Positions 24,345-31,721 of a stretch of 64,000 nucleotides of DNA are shown here, one piece after another. The stretch covers positions 1,550,001 to 1,614,000 of the forward strand of contig CAWGQE010000003.1 in assembly GCA_963824705.1 (NCBI GenBank). The letters are read 5' to 3'. The position numbers and the translations under genes were made by a program. Below the pieces are notes generated by a model that had not been told where the DNA came from, did no database searches, and was given only the letters and a program-made list of their open reading frames with translations. Numbering within the stretch: the first letter of the stretch is position 1; each line of letters starts with the position of its first letter. The stretch comes from VRUE01 sp963824705 (GTDB lineage: Bacteria > Actinomycetota > Thermoleophilia > Solirubrobacterales > 70-9).

Positions 24345-25030
24345 CCGAACATGTCGAGCTGGTCGGCGGGATCCTCGGGCGGGGCCACCGCCGGCTCCTC
24401 AACGATCTCCTCCTCCACCGTTTCCCCGGCCCCGACTGGCGGCGGGCCCGCGAGCAGTTGCGGCAGCAGCTCCAGGTCGGCCCGCAGCGTCTCCTTGACC
24501 GCCGGGGTGCGCAGCGCCGCCGCCGGGTGGAAGAGCGGCAGCAGGAAAACAGTGCGGCCGCCCAGCTCGTGCACCTGCGGCGTCCCCCGCACCCTGGTGA
24601 TCCCGGTCGGGTTGCCGCTCAGCAACTTGGTCGCGAAGTTGCCCAGGGTGCAGACGACGCGTGGCTCGATCAGCCGCACCTGCTCGAACAGGTAGGGGCG
24701 GCAGGCCTCGATCTCCAGCGGCTGGGGGTCGCGGTTGCCTGGAGGCCGACTCTTCAACACGTTGGCGATGAAGACCTCGTCGCGCGAGAGACCGATTCCT
24801 TCCAGCAGCTGATTGAGCAGCTGCCCGGCACGACCGACGAAGGGCAGGCCCTGGCGATCCTCTTCGGCGCCCGGCGCCTCGCCGACGAACATCACCTCGG
24901 CATCGGCGTCACCGGCCCCAAACACGGACTTGGTCCGCGTCTCATGCAGCGGGCACTTTGTGCACACCTGCACTTCCTTGTACAGGGCAACAAGCTCTTC
25001 CCGCCGCTCCTCGGCCGTCATCAGAGGCAT
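24341..25030 (-). CDS. Uracil-DNA glycosylase, 4Fe-4S family 4
   Basis: This type IV uracil-DNA glycosylase of about 229 residues removes uracil arising from cytosine deamination. The iron-sulfur ligands appear as CTKC near residue 25 and as two Cys in EACRPYLFEQ and RVVCTLGNFA. The active-site motifs are GEAPGAEEDRQGLPFVGRAG and LFHPAAALR. An acidic Pro-rich tail (residues 195-229) ends ADQLDMFG, which resembles a DNA clamp-binding peptide (QLDMF). The start is the ATG at 25030 or 25021; longer readings run through a palindrome. Confidence 0.92.
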   Translation of the reverse strand: MPLMTAEERREELVALYKEVQVCTKCPLHETRTKSVFGAGDADAEVMFVGEAPGAEEDRQGLPFVGRAGQLLNQLLEGIGLSRDEVFIANVLKSRPPGNRDPQPLEIEACRPYLFEQVRLIEPRVVCTLGNFATKLLSGNPTGITRVRGTPQVHELGGRTVFLLPLFHPAAALRTPAVKETLRADLELLPQLLAGPPPVGAGETVEEEIVEEPAVAPPEDPADQLDMFG

Positions 25031-25043
25031 GCTAGCTGCGACC

Positions 25044-25157
25044 GGGCCCATCCCGGTAGGGCTGGAACGTCTTGTACTTTTTCGGTGTCGGCCCCGGGCG
25101 TCAGCCCACCGGCGATCCACCGAAAAAGTTAAGTGGAAGCCCTACCGGGATGGGCCC
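25044..25157. repeat. Long nested palindrome between panB and the glycosylase gene
   Basis: A perfect 20-bp outer stem (25044-25063 with 25138-25157) encloses a perfect 12-bp inner stem ACTTTTTCGGTG (25076-25087 with 25118-25129). It ends two bases from the panB stop. The inner stem carries a T-run in both directions, so it may stop or slow transcription on either strand. Confidence 0.85.
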
Positions 25158-25158
25158 C

Positions 25159-26061
25159 TCACGGAAGCGGCTCCCAATCCCATGACGCCTTGGAGCCGAT
25201 CCCGTCCTTCTGCTCCAGGTAGCGCTGAAACTCGGCCAGCTCCTCCGGCTCGACCCCGTAGACGTGCTCGGGCTCGGGAAATCGGTGGCTGCGCACCTCT
25301 TCCGCGTAGCGGCTGACGCCGTCGACCATCGCCGCGTGGATCTCGGCGTAGCGCTTGACGAATTTGGGCGAGCGCCCGGTCGTGATCCCGAGCAGATCGT
25401 GGTAGACGAGCACCTGACCGGCCGTGGCGCGGCCAGCGCCGATCCCGATCGCCGGGATCTCGAGGCGCTGGGCGATCGCCTCGGCGATCGCCGCCGGCAC
25501 CGCCTCGAAGACGACCGCGAAGCAGCCGACCGACTGCAGGGCGAGCGCGTCCTCGAGCAGCTGAATCGCGCCCTGGGCCGTCTTGCCCTGGGTCTTGTAG
25601 CCACCCAGCGCGGTCGCGGTCTGAGGCGTCAGGCCAACGTGACCCATGACAGGGATGCCGGCGCGGACAATCGCCCGGGCGCGCTCGACCGACGTCCCCC
25701 CCGCCTCCAGCTTGACCACCTGGCAGCCGGTCTCCTTGACCAGGCGCTGGGCGCTCCGCACGGCGAGCTCGTTGCTGGCCTCGTAGCTGCCCATCGGCAT
25801 GTCGCCGACCATCAGCGGCGTCTTCACGCCGCGGCGGACGGCTTTGCCGAGCATCACCATCTCGTCCATCGAGACCGCCTCGGTGCCGGGATAGCCGAGC
25901 ACGACCATCGCCGCCGTGTCGCCGACGAGGACAAGGTCGACACCGGCCTCCTCGGCGACCCGTGCCGAGGGGTAATCGTAGGCGGTGACCATCACGATCG
26001 GTTCGCCGGCCTGCTTCATCTCGGCCAGGCGGGGCAGGGTGACGGGTTGGCGGTCGCTCAT
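25159..26061 (-). CDS. panB: 3-methyl-2-oxobutanoate hydroxymethyltransferase
   Basis: PanB makes ketopantoate from 2-oxoisovalerate with methylenetetrahydrofolate, the first step to pantothenate and CoA. This 300-residue TIM barrel shows MVTAYDYPSARVAEEAGVD, LVGDTAAMVVLGYPGTEAVS (Mg2+-binding Asp), VKLEAGG and IGIGAGRATAGQVLVYHDLLG. The C-terminus runs about 25 residues past the usual end. Its ATG shares one base with the panD stop, so pan genes are translated in series in the order C-D-B. Confidence 0.97.
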   Translation of the reverse strand: MSDRQPVTLPRLAEMKQAGEPIVMVTAYDYPSARVAEEAGVDLVLVGDTAAMVVLGYPGTEAVSMDEMVMLGKAVRRGVKTPLMVGDMPMGSYEASNELAVRSAQRLVKETGCQVVKLEAGGTSVERARAIVRAGIPVMGHVGLTPQTATALGGYKTQGKTAQGAIQLLEDALALQSVGCFAVVFEAVPAAIAEAIAQRLEIPAIGIGAGRATAGQVLVYHDLLGITTGRSPKFVKRYAEIHAAMVDGVSRYAEEVRSHRFPEPEHVYGVEPEELAEFQRYLEQKDGIGSKASWDWEPLP

Positions 26062-26453
26062 CAGATGACCTCCTGGGCGAGCAGCACCTCCGGGTGGCTG
26101 TCGACCGCGACGGTGGCGTTGTCGTCGTCGACGTGGACGACGACCGGCGAGTAGGCCTCCAAATCGCTCTCGTCATAAGCGCCGAAAGAGGCGACGATGA
26201 TCTTGTGGCCAGGGCGGGTCAGGTGGGCGGCGGCGCCGTTGACCTGCATCGTGCCGGAACCGGGCTCGCCGTCGATGACGTAGGTGACGAAGCGGGCGCC
26301 GTTGTCGATGTCCCAGACGTGGACCTGCTCGTTGGTGATCAGGTCGGCACTTGCCATCAGCTCGGTGTCGACCGTGATGCTGCCGATGTAATCGACGTCG
26401 CAGTCGGTCACCGTCGCCCGGTGGATCTTGGACTTGAGCATCTGCCTCTGCAT
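26061..26453 (-). CDS. panD: Aspartate 1-decarboxylase
   Basis: PanD decarboxylates aspartate to beta-alanine for pantothenate synthesis, using a pyruvoyl group made by self-cleavage. The cleavage site Gly-Ser is seen in DYIGSITVD, with the catalytic segment KIHRATVT at the start. The ATG at 26453 overlaps the panC stop (TGATG) and gives 130 residues. A second ATG at 26441, with AGAGG just upstream, gives the usual MLKSKIHR start and 126 residues. Confidence 0.97.
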   Translation of the reverse strand: MQRQMLKSKIHRATVTDCDVDYIGSITVDTELMASADLITNEQVHVWDIDNGARFVTYVIDGEPGSGTMQVNGAAAHLTRPGHKIIVASFGAYDESDLEAYSPVVVHVDDDNATVAVDSHPEVLLAQEVI

Positions 26454-27403
26454 CAGGCCTCCTTTTCAGGTCGATGGGCCGAAATGGGGAGTCCGGCTCC
26501 CCATTTCGGCCCATCGGCGGGAAGTTCGATGTTGTCGATGAGGCGGGCGCCGCCGAACCGCGCGGCGACCGCTACCAGCACCGGACGGCCATCCAGCTCG
26601 GCCACCGGCTCCAAGTTCTCTGCATCGCGGGCCTCGAGGTACTCCGGCTCGACCCCCGCTGCCTCCAGCTCATGCCGGCCGGCGTCGAGTGCCGCGGCGA
26701 GCGAATCGGCGCGGGCGACGCGCTCGACCTCGCCCAGCGCCCGCGATAGCGCCGTTGCCCGCTCGCGCTCCTCGAGCCCGAGGTAGGCGTTGCGGGAGCT
26801 CATCGCCAGGCCGTCGGCCTCGCGCACGATCGGCAGTGTCTCGATCCGCACCGGGATGTCGAGGTCGCGCACCATGCGACGGATCGCAGCCACCTGCTGA
26901 GCGTCCTTCTGGCCGAAGTAGGCGACGTCGGGCCCGACGGTGTTGAAGAGCTTGGCGACGACGGTGGTGACGCCGCGGAAGTGCTCCGGCCCGCGACGCG
27001 AGGGGTCGCCGCAGAGCACCTCGGTCAGCCCGCTCACCTCGACGCTGGTTGAGAAGCCGTCGGGGTAAACCTCGTCCACCGGCGGTGCGTAGACCAGGTC
27101 GACGCCGGCCTCACTGGCCAGCTCGCCATCCCGCGCCTCGTCGCGCGGGTAGCGGTCGAGATCCTCGCCGGGGGCGAACTGGGTCGGGTTGACGAAGAGG
27201 CTCATCACGACCACGTCGCACTCGGAGCGGGCGGCGCGCAGCAACGAGAGGTGGCCCTCGTGCAGGTAGCCCATCGTCGGCACCAAACCGATCGAGCGGC
27301 CCTCCGCCCGCGCGGAGGCAAGCAGCGCCCGCAGCTCGTCCTTGCGGCGAACGAACTTCACGCCTGCTCGTGCGTGCAACGGCTCAGTCAATGCGAGGTT
27401 CAT
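26453..27403 (-). CDS. panC: Pantothenate synthetase
   Basis: PanC condenses pantoate and beta-alanine with ATP. This 316-residue Rossmann-like ligase has GLVPTMGYLHEGHLSLLRAA (HxGH ATP motif), FVNPTQF, AYFGQKDAQQV and MSSRNAYLG. The family normally ends soon after ARLIDNIEL. Here about 22 more residues (PADGPKWGAGLPISAHRPEK and EA) follow, and a palindrome at 26472-26516 encodes most of them. A TATACT element at 27445-27450 gives a leader of about 40 bases. Confidence 0.96.
   Translation of the reverse strand: MNLALTEPLHARAGVKFVRRKDELRALLASARAEGRSIGLVPTMGYLHEGHLSLLRAARSECDVVVMSLFVNPTQFAPGEDLDRYPRDEARDGELASEAGVDLVYAPPVDEVYPDGFSTSVEVSGLTEVLCGDPSRRGPEHFRGVTTVVAKLFNTVGPDVAYFGQKDAQQVAAIRRMVRDLDIPVRIETLPIVREADGLAMSSRNAYLGLEERERATALSRALGEVERVARADSLAAALDAGRHELEAAGVEPEYLEARDAENLEPVAELDGRPVLVAVAARFGGARLIDNIELPADGPKWGAGLPISAHRPEKEA
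26472..26516. repeat. Perfect 20-bp palindrome in the panC coding end
   Basis: Arms 26472-26491 and 26497-26516 pair perfectly around a five-base loop. The hairpin lies wholly within the panC frame (codons about 297-311), 18 bases before the stop, and encodes an extra C-terminal tail. It could end transcription poorly or protect mRNA, or be an element that landed near the gene end. Confidence 0.85.
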
Positions 27404-27444
27404 GGGGTAGGTCCATGCCCTTGGAGGGTCACGGCCGACTTCCG

Positions 27445-27450
27445 AGTATA
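27445..27450 (-). promoter_or_regulatory. -10 element TATACT upstream of panC
   Basis: TATACT on the reverse strand would start the long pan-udg-tsa block about 35-40 bases before the panC ATG. No clear -35 element is seen. Confidence 0.4.
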
Positions 27451-27455
27451 GGCAC

Positions 27456-28043
27456 TCAGCGACGGAATTCTATAGGCCTGATCACACGGGCCGGAGCACC
27501 CGCCGCAATCGACTCCGCGGGCAGGTCAGTCGTGACTACGGAGTTTGCGCCGATCACGCAGCGGTCGCCGATCGTGACGCCGCTGGTCACCGCACAGTTG
27601 ACCCCGAACCAGCAGTTGGCGCCGATCCTGACCGGGCCCTTGCTGGTGAAGCCCTGCCAGGTGACCGGCGTCTCGGGATCGTCGAAGCGGTGCTCGGCGT
27701 CGCCGACGAAGCAGCCGTTGGCGAACATCGTGTGGTCGCCGATCTCGATCAGCTCATACGCGGCGAGCATCGTGTTGCGGTTGAGGAAGCAGCCGGCGCC
27801 GATCTCGATCCGGGCCTCGGGAGCAAGGGTCAGCCAACAGCCGGGCTCGAGCAGCGTTCCCTCGCCAATCCGTAGGCGGCCCTCGTCGAGCGCCTCGAGC
27901 AGCTCGCCCTCGACCGGCCGGCGAACGAAAAAGCCTCCGCGGGCGGCGTGACGGGCGAGACGCCAGCGACGCAGCGGGCGCCGGTTGCGCTCGTACCAAC
28001 GCCGCTTCGCCCACCAGTGTCGCCAGCCCCGCTGTTCACTCAC
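27456..28043 (-). CDS. Left-handed beta-helix acyltransferase
   Basis: This 195-residue hexapeptide-repeat acyltransferase belongs to the maltose/galactoside O-acetyltransferase and WbbJ type. Repeats are visible from LRIGEGTLLEPGCWLTLAPE through IGAGCFLNRNTMLAAY and IGANCWFGVNCAVTSGVTIG, ending SVVTTDLPAESIAAGAPARV. The catalytic His is probably in GDAEHRF. The basic N-terminus (WAKRRWYERNRRPLRRWRLA) may bind membrane lipid. The GTG at 28043 is used. The likely substrate is a sugar of a surface polysaccharide. It is divergent from the ROK kinase gene. Confidence 0.85.
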   Translation of the reverse strand: MSEQRGWRHWWAKRRWYERNRRPLRRWRLARHAARGGFFVRRPVEGELLEALDEGRLRIGEGTLLEPGCWLTLAPEARIEIGAGCFLNRNTMLAAYELIEIGDHTMFANGCFVGDAEHRFDDPETPVTWQGFTSKGPVRIGANCWFGVNCAVTSGVTIGDRCVIGANSVVTTDLPAESIAAGAPARVIRPIEFRR

Positions 28044-28072
28044 GGGCGTAGCTTCCCAGACGCAACGCGGCA

Positions 28073-28078
28073 TAGACT
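28073..28078 (+). promoter_or_regulatory. -10 element TAGACT, leaderless start of ROK gene
   Basis: TAGACT lies seven bases before the ATG at 28086. The 42-base divergent gap therefore serves both this gene and the acyltransferase. Confidence 0.5.
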
Positions 28079-28085
28079 GAGCGAG

Positions 28086-29045
28086 ATGAGCGACCTGCGC
28101 GGTGGCATCGACCTTGGCGGCACCAAGATCCAGACGGCGATCGTCGACGGAGGCGGCAAGGTCGTCGGCGAAGCGCGACAGCCCACGCCGACCTCGGGCG
28201 GCCCGGCCGGCGTGGCAAGCGCAATGGAGGATGCTCTGCGCGAAGCCGCTTCCGCCGCGGGCGTCAAGCCCGAGGATCTGAGCGGTGTCGGCGTCGGCTC
28301 GCCGGGCGATGCCGACGAGGAGACCGGCGTCGTGTCCACCGCTCGCAACCTGCCTGAATGGGAAGGCAGCTTCCCACTCGGCGAAACTCTTTCCAAGGCG
28401 CTCGGAGCCAAGGTCCGCGTCGGAAACGACGTGCAGGTGGCGACCGAGGCGGAGTTCCACCTCGGCGCCGGGCGCGAGTTCCAGAGCCTGATCGGGGTCT
28501 TCTGGGGCACCGGCGTCGGCGGCGGGCTCGTCCTCGACGGCAAGCCCTGGCTCGGCCGCGGCGCCGCCGGCGAGATCGGCCACATGGTCATCAAGCGCGG
28601 CGGCGCCAAGTGTCCCTGCGGGCGCAAGGGCTGCATGGAGGCATATGCGGGCCGCGCGGCGATGGAAGCCGAGGCGCGCCGCGAGCAGGAAGAGGGCCAC
28701 AAGACCGACCTCTTCAAGCTGATGGAGAAGCACGGGAAACCGCGCCTGACCAGCGGCATATGGGAGCGTGCGATCGATCACGGCGATCACCTCGCGACGA
28801 AGCTGATCGACCGTGCGATCGAGGCTCTCGGAACCGGCATCGCTTCGGCCGTGAACCTGCTCGATCCCGAAGCGGTGATCATCGGCGGCGGCCTCGGCAT
28901 CCGTTTCGGCGACCGCTACATGGACCCGCTGGAGCGGGAGATGGACAAGCACCTCTTCGTCAACGAGCGACCCCCGGCGGTGCGCGTCGCCTCGCTCGGC
29001 GACCTCGGCGGCGCGATCGGCGCCTCGCTGCTGGTCGAGCGCTGA
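28086..29045 (+). CDS. ROK family sugar kinase
   Basis: This 319-residue kinase begins MSDLRGGIDLGGTKIQTAIV, with the phosphate-1 motif DLGGTK. The ROK zinc site CPCGRKGCMEAYAG is in the middle and GTGVGGGLVLDG binds the sugar. It lacks an N-terminal DNA-binding domain, so it is a kinase (glucokinase or N-acetylsugar kinase) and not a NagC-type regulator. A xylose/ribose-type ABC importer lies 0.7 kb downstream on the other strand and could feed it. The ATG at 28086 is chosen from its -10 element; longer frames have no support. Confidence 0.9.
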   Translation: MSDLRGGIDLGGTKIQTAIVDGGGKVVGEARQPTPTSGGPAGVASAMEDALREAASAAGVKPEDLSGVGVGSPGDADEETGVVSTARNLPEWEGSFPLGETLSKALGAKVRVGNDVQVATEAEFHLGAGREFQSLIGVFWGTGVGGGLVLDGKPWLGRGAAGEIGHMVIKRGGAKCPCGRKGCMEAYAGRAAMEAEARREQEEGHKTDLFKLMEKHGKPRLTSGIWERAIDHGDHLATKLIDRAIEALGTGIASAVNLLDPEAVIIGGGLGIRFGDRYMDPLEREMDKHLFVNERPPAVRVASLGDLGGAIGASLLVER

Positions 29046-29051
29046 AACCCG

Positions 29052-29450
29052 TCAAGCGGGTTGGCCGACCGACAAACCCTGGTCGGCCGCAGCATCGGCC
29101 AGTCGTTCGTCGTAGGTGACGAACACGCCGATCTCGTCGCGAACACTGAGTGCCGTCGCAAGGTGAAGCGCATCTAGGCTTCGCAAGCTCGTCGGTCCCA
29201 GTTCTGAAGCAATGTCCAGAATCAGATCGTCGATCGGCAACAGCGACACGCCCTCCAGCCACCTACGGGCTTCGAGGGCGTCCTCGGCGCTACGGCGAGC
29301 GCAGGCCCGCATCGACTCCACCGCCAGCAAAGTGCTCGACACGTATCCATTCCAGTCGGCAAGCTCGGCCAGGAGGGCGGCCTCGCCGGACTCCCGAAGC
29401 ACGGCCTTGACGTAGGCCGAGCTGTCGAGATACGCGCTGCGAGTGGCTAT
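29052..29450 (-). CDS. vapC: VapC-type PIN-domain toxin without a standard start codon
   Basis: PIN-domain endoribonuclease. The N-terminal catalytic strand YLDSSAYVKAV (first Asp) and the second acidic cluster SLRSLDALHLATAL are both in frame. The only standard start, GTG at 29402, would cut away the first catalytic Asp. Upstream of YLD the frame stays open with no ATG, GTG or TTG. ATA at 29450, overlapping the antitoxin stop, or ATT further up could serve. I give the ATA as start (132 residues). Either translation is coupled to vapB through a rare start codon, or the start was lost and the toxin is dead. Confidence 0.7.
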   Translation of the reverse strand: MATRSAYLDSSAYVKAVLRESGEAALLAELADWNGYVSSTLLAVESMRACARRSAEDALEARRWLEGVSLLPIDDLILDIASELGPTSLRSLDALHLATALSVRDEIGVFVTYDERLADAAADQGLSVGQPA

Positions 29451-29728
29451 AGCCGCTCTTCCCGCTCCGCGTCTAGCAATTCGAGACTTGACGGCCCTCC
29501 CGCCGGCTTTCGCGGGGCGACCTTGGCCAACTCCAGCAGATTGGCGGTAGGCATCGTCGCGCCCCGCTCGGCGACCAGCCGGGCTATCGGCGAGCTCACC
29601 GGCCCGGACGGCACGAGCCGAGCGACCTCACGCCCTCGCTCGGTGACCCGGAAGCTATCCCCCTCCTTCACCTCTCTCAGGTAGCCGGACAGGTTCTGAC
29701 GCAACTCTCTAATACCGACAGATTCCAT
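29447..29728 (-). CDS. vapB: Phd/YefM-type antitoxin
   Basis: This 93-residue antitoxin begins MESVGIRELRQNLSGYLREV, with RVTERGREVARLVP, the N-terminal DNA-binding fold of the Phd/YefM family. The acidic C-terminus (LELLDAEREERL) should wrap the PIN toxin. Its stop overlaps the toxin frame. A 6-bp inverted repeat over its start codon is a likely site for autorepression. Confidence 0.88.
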   Translation of the reverse strand: MESVGIRELRQNLSGYLREVKEGDSFRVTERGREVARLVPSGPVSSPIARLVAERGATMPTANLLELAKVAPRKPAGGPSSLELLDAEREERL

Positions 29729-29747
29729 GTGCGTCAACGTAGCACAT
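29727..29747. promoter_or_regulatory. Probable operator and leaderless promoter of vapBC
   Basis: The inverted repeat ATGTGC (29727-29732) and GCACAT (29742-29747) spans the antitoxin start codon and the -10 element TACGTT (29736-29741), which lies seven bases before the ATG. Binding of the antitoxin here would block both promoter and start. Confidence 0.55.
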
Positions 29748-29772
29748 TTAGATACGAATGTCGGTCTGTTGT

Positions 29773-30933
29773 CTACACTCGCCCTGCCGCCTGGCGCTGC
29801 TGGCGGGCTATCGCATCGACTAGAACCGCCAGCAGGAGGACGCCGCCGGTGACCATGAACTTGACCGCCGAGGAGAGCGCCAACAGATCCATGCCGTTCG
29901 AGATCGAGCCGATCACGAGAGCGCCGAGCAGGGCGGTCCAGACCGAGCCGCGGCCGCCGAAGAGGCTGGTCCCGGCGATCACCGGCCCGGCGATCGCGAG
30001 CAGCAGCAGTTCGCTGCCGCCAGAGCCCTGGTTGACCGCCAGCAGGCGCGAGGCCGCCATGATGCCGCCGATCGCCGCCATCGAGCCGGAGATGGCGAAG
30101 ACCGCCACTCGCACGCCGTTGACCCGGATGCCCGCTCGCCTGGCCGCCTCGGCGTTGCCCCCGACGGCGTAGACGTGGCGACCGAAGCGGGTGCGCTTGA
30201 CGACGTACTCCATGCCGACGACGAAGGCGAGCAGGATCAAGACCGCGAGGGGCACGCCGCGGTCGGAGTTGAGGATCACCACGGCGACGATCGCGATCGC
30301 GGCGACCAGGACCACACGGAGCACGAGCGCCGGCACGTTCTCGCCGGCGAGCCCCGCCGCCACCCGGCGCCGGTGGCCGAGCAGGACCACAGTGGCATAC
30401 GTGGCGATGACGATCGCGCAGAAGATCCAACCCACCGCGTCGGAGTAGAAGGTGTTCGCCAGCCCGGTGATTTTGGGATCGGTGAGGTTGATCGACCCGG
30501 TGGATCCGAGCACCTGCAGCAGGGCTCCTTGCCAGGCCAGCAAGCCGGCGAGGGTGACCACGAAGGAAGGAATGACGAAACGGCTGAAAAGCGAGCCCTG
30601 AAGCAGCCCGATCGCGGTGCCGACCAGGATGGCCGCGACGATCGCCAGGTAGGGGTTCCAGCCGTGCTTGACGTTGAGGACCGCCATCACCCCCGCGGCG
30701 AGGCCACTGACGGCCCCCACCGAGAGGTCGATCTCGCCGAGCAGAAGCACGTAGACGATGCCGACCGAGATCAGGCCGATCGCCGTGATCTGCAGCATCA
30801 GGTTGGTCAGGTTCTCGGCCGAGAGGAAGCGGTCGTTCTGGGACTGGAAGATGATCCAGATCAGGGCCAGGCCGAGGACGACGCGGGCGGACGCGAGGTC
30901 ACCCTGAACCAGGCGCCTCAGGTTGGCGCTCAT
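29773..30933 (-). CDS. Sugar ABC transporter permease (XylH-like)
   Basis: This 386-residue permease of the ribose/xylose/galactose importer type has about 10 helices, with the motif GEIDLSVGAVSGLAAGVMAV and the EAA-like loop RHVYAVGGNAEAARRAGIRV that contacts the ATPase. Its ATG overlaps the stop of the ATPase gene as ATGA. It probably imports a monosaccharide such as xylose; XylH proteins have similar length. Confidence 0.9.
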   Translation of the reverse strand: MSANLRRLVQGDLASARVVLGLALIWIIFQSQNDRFLSAENLTNLMLQITAIGLISVGIVYVLLLGEIDLSVGAVSGLAAGVMAVLNVKHGWNPYLAIVAAILVGTAIGLLQGSLFSRFVIPSFVVTLAGLLAWQGALLQVLGSTGSINLTDPKITGLANTFYSDAVGWIFCAIVIATYATVVLLGHRRRVAAGLAGENVPALVLRVVLVAAIAIVAVVILNSDRGVPLAVLILLAFVVGMEYVVKRTRFGRHVYAVGGNAEAARRAGIRVNGVRVAVFAISGSMAAIGGIMAASRLLAVNQGSGGSELLLLAIAGPVIAGTSLFGGRGSVWTALLGALVIGSISNGMDLLALSSAVKFMVTGGVLLLAVLVDAIARQQRQAAGRV

Positions 30934-31703
30934 TTCTCCTCCTCGGAGTTCTCGCCGAGGCCGGTGATCGCGGAGACGACGTGCTCCTCAGTCGTCTGTT
31001 CGGCTTTGAAATCGCCGGCGGCACGACCGAGGCGCAGGACGACGATCCGGTCCGCGACTTCGAAGACGTTGGCGAGGTTGTGGCTGATCACGACCACCCC
31101 CAGTCCGCGCTCGCGCAGGCGCCCGATCAGCTCCAGCACCTGTTTGGTCTGCGGCACCCCGAGCGCCGCCGTGGGCTCGTCCAGCAGCACGACCCGCGGC
31201 TCCCCCAGCAGAGAGCGGGCCACCGCGACCTGCTGGCGCTGGCCGCCCGAGAGCGTCCCGACCTCGGTGCGCACGCTGGGGATCGTCACCGCGAGGCTGG
31301 AAAGTAGCTCTCCGGCGCGGTGCTCCATCTTTGCCTCGTCGAGCTGGCGCGAGACCTCGCCGGTGCCCGGCGATATCTCCTCCTGGCCAAGGAAGACGTT
31401 GGCGACGACGTCGAGGTTGTCGCAGAGGGCGAGGTCCTGGTAGACGGTCGCGATCCCGAGTTGGGTCGCGTCCTGGGGCCGGGTGACCTTGATCTCGCGG
31501 CCGTCGAAACGGATTCGCCCCGCGTCGGCGGAGTGAATCCCGGCGATCGTCTTCACCAGAGTCGACTTGCCGGCGCCGTTGTCGCCGACCAGGCCGACCA
31601 CCTCACCGGCATGGACCGCGAAGTCGACCCGGTCCAGAGCCTGGACCGGGCCGAATCGCTTGCTCACTCCGTCGAGCTCGAGGAGCGGGCCGTCGGTGCT
31701 CAT
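30930..31703 (-). CDS. Sugar ABC transporter ATPase (single-domain XylG/FrcA-like)
   Basis: This 257-residue ATPase has one cassette, with Walker A VGDNGAGKSTLVKTIAG, signature LSGGQRQQVAVARSLLG and Walker B VVLLDEPTAALG. Classical RbsA and XylG have two fused cassettes; this short form works as a homodimer. It lies between the binding protein and the permease, so the order is binding protein-ATPase-permease. Confidence 0.92.
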   Translation of the reverse strand: MSTDGPLLELDGVSKRFGPVQALDRVDFAVHAGEVVGLVGDNGAGKSTLVKTIAGIHSADAGRIRFDGREIKVTRPQDATQLGIATVYQDLALCDNLDVVANVFLGQEEISPGTGEVSRQLDEAKMEHRAGELLSSLAVTIPSVRTEVGTLSGGQRQQVAVARSLLGEPRVVLLDEPTAALGVPQTKQVLELIGRLRERGLGVVVISHNLANVFEVADRIVVLRLGRAAGDFKAEQTTEEHVVSAITGLGENSEEEK

Positions 31704-31721
31704 CGCCTCTGCTCCGGCGTC

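Noticed and set aside
24341..24450. Clamp-binding motif at the end of the uracil-DNA glycosylase as a separate finding
   Set aside because: QLDMF fits a clamp-binding peptide, but this is common in repair enzymes and was noted only in the gene entry.
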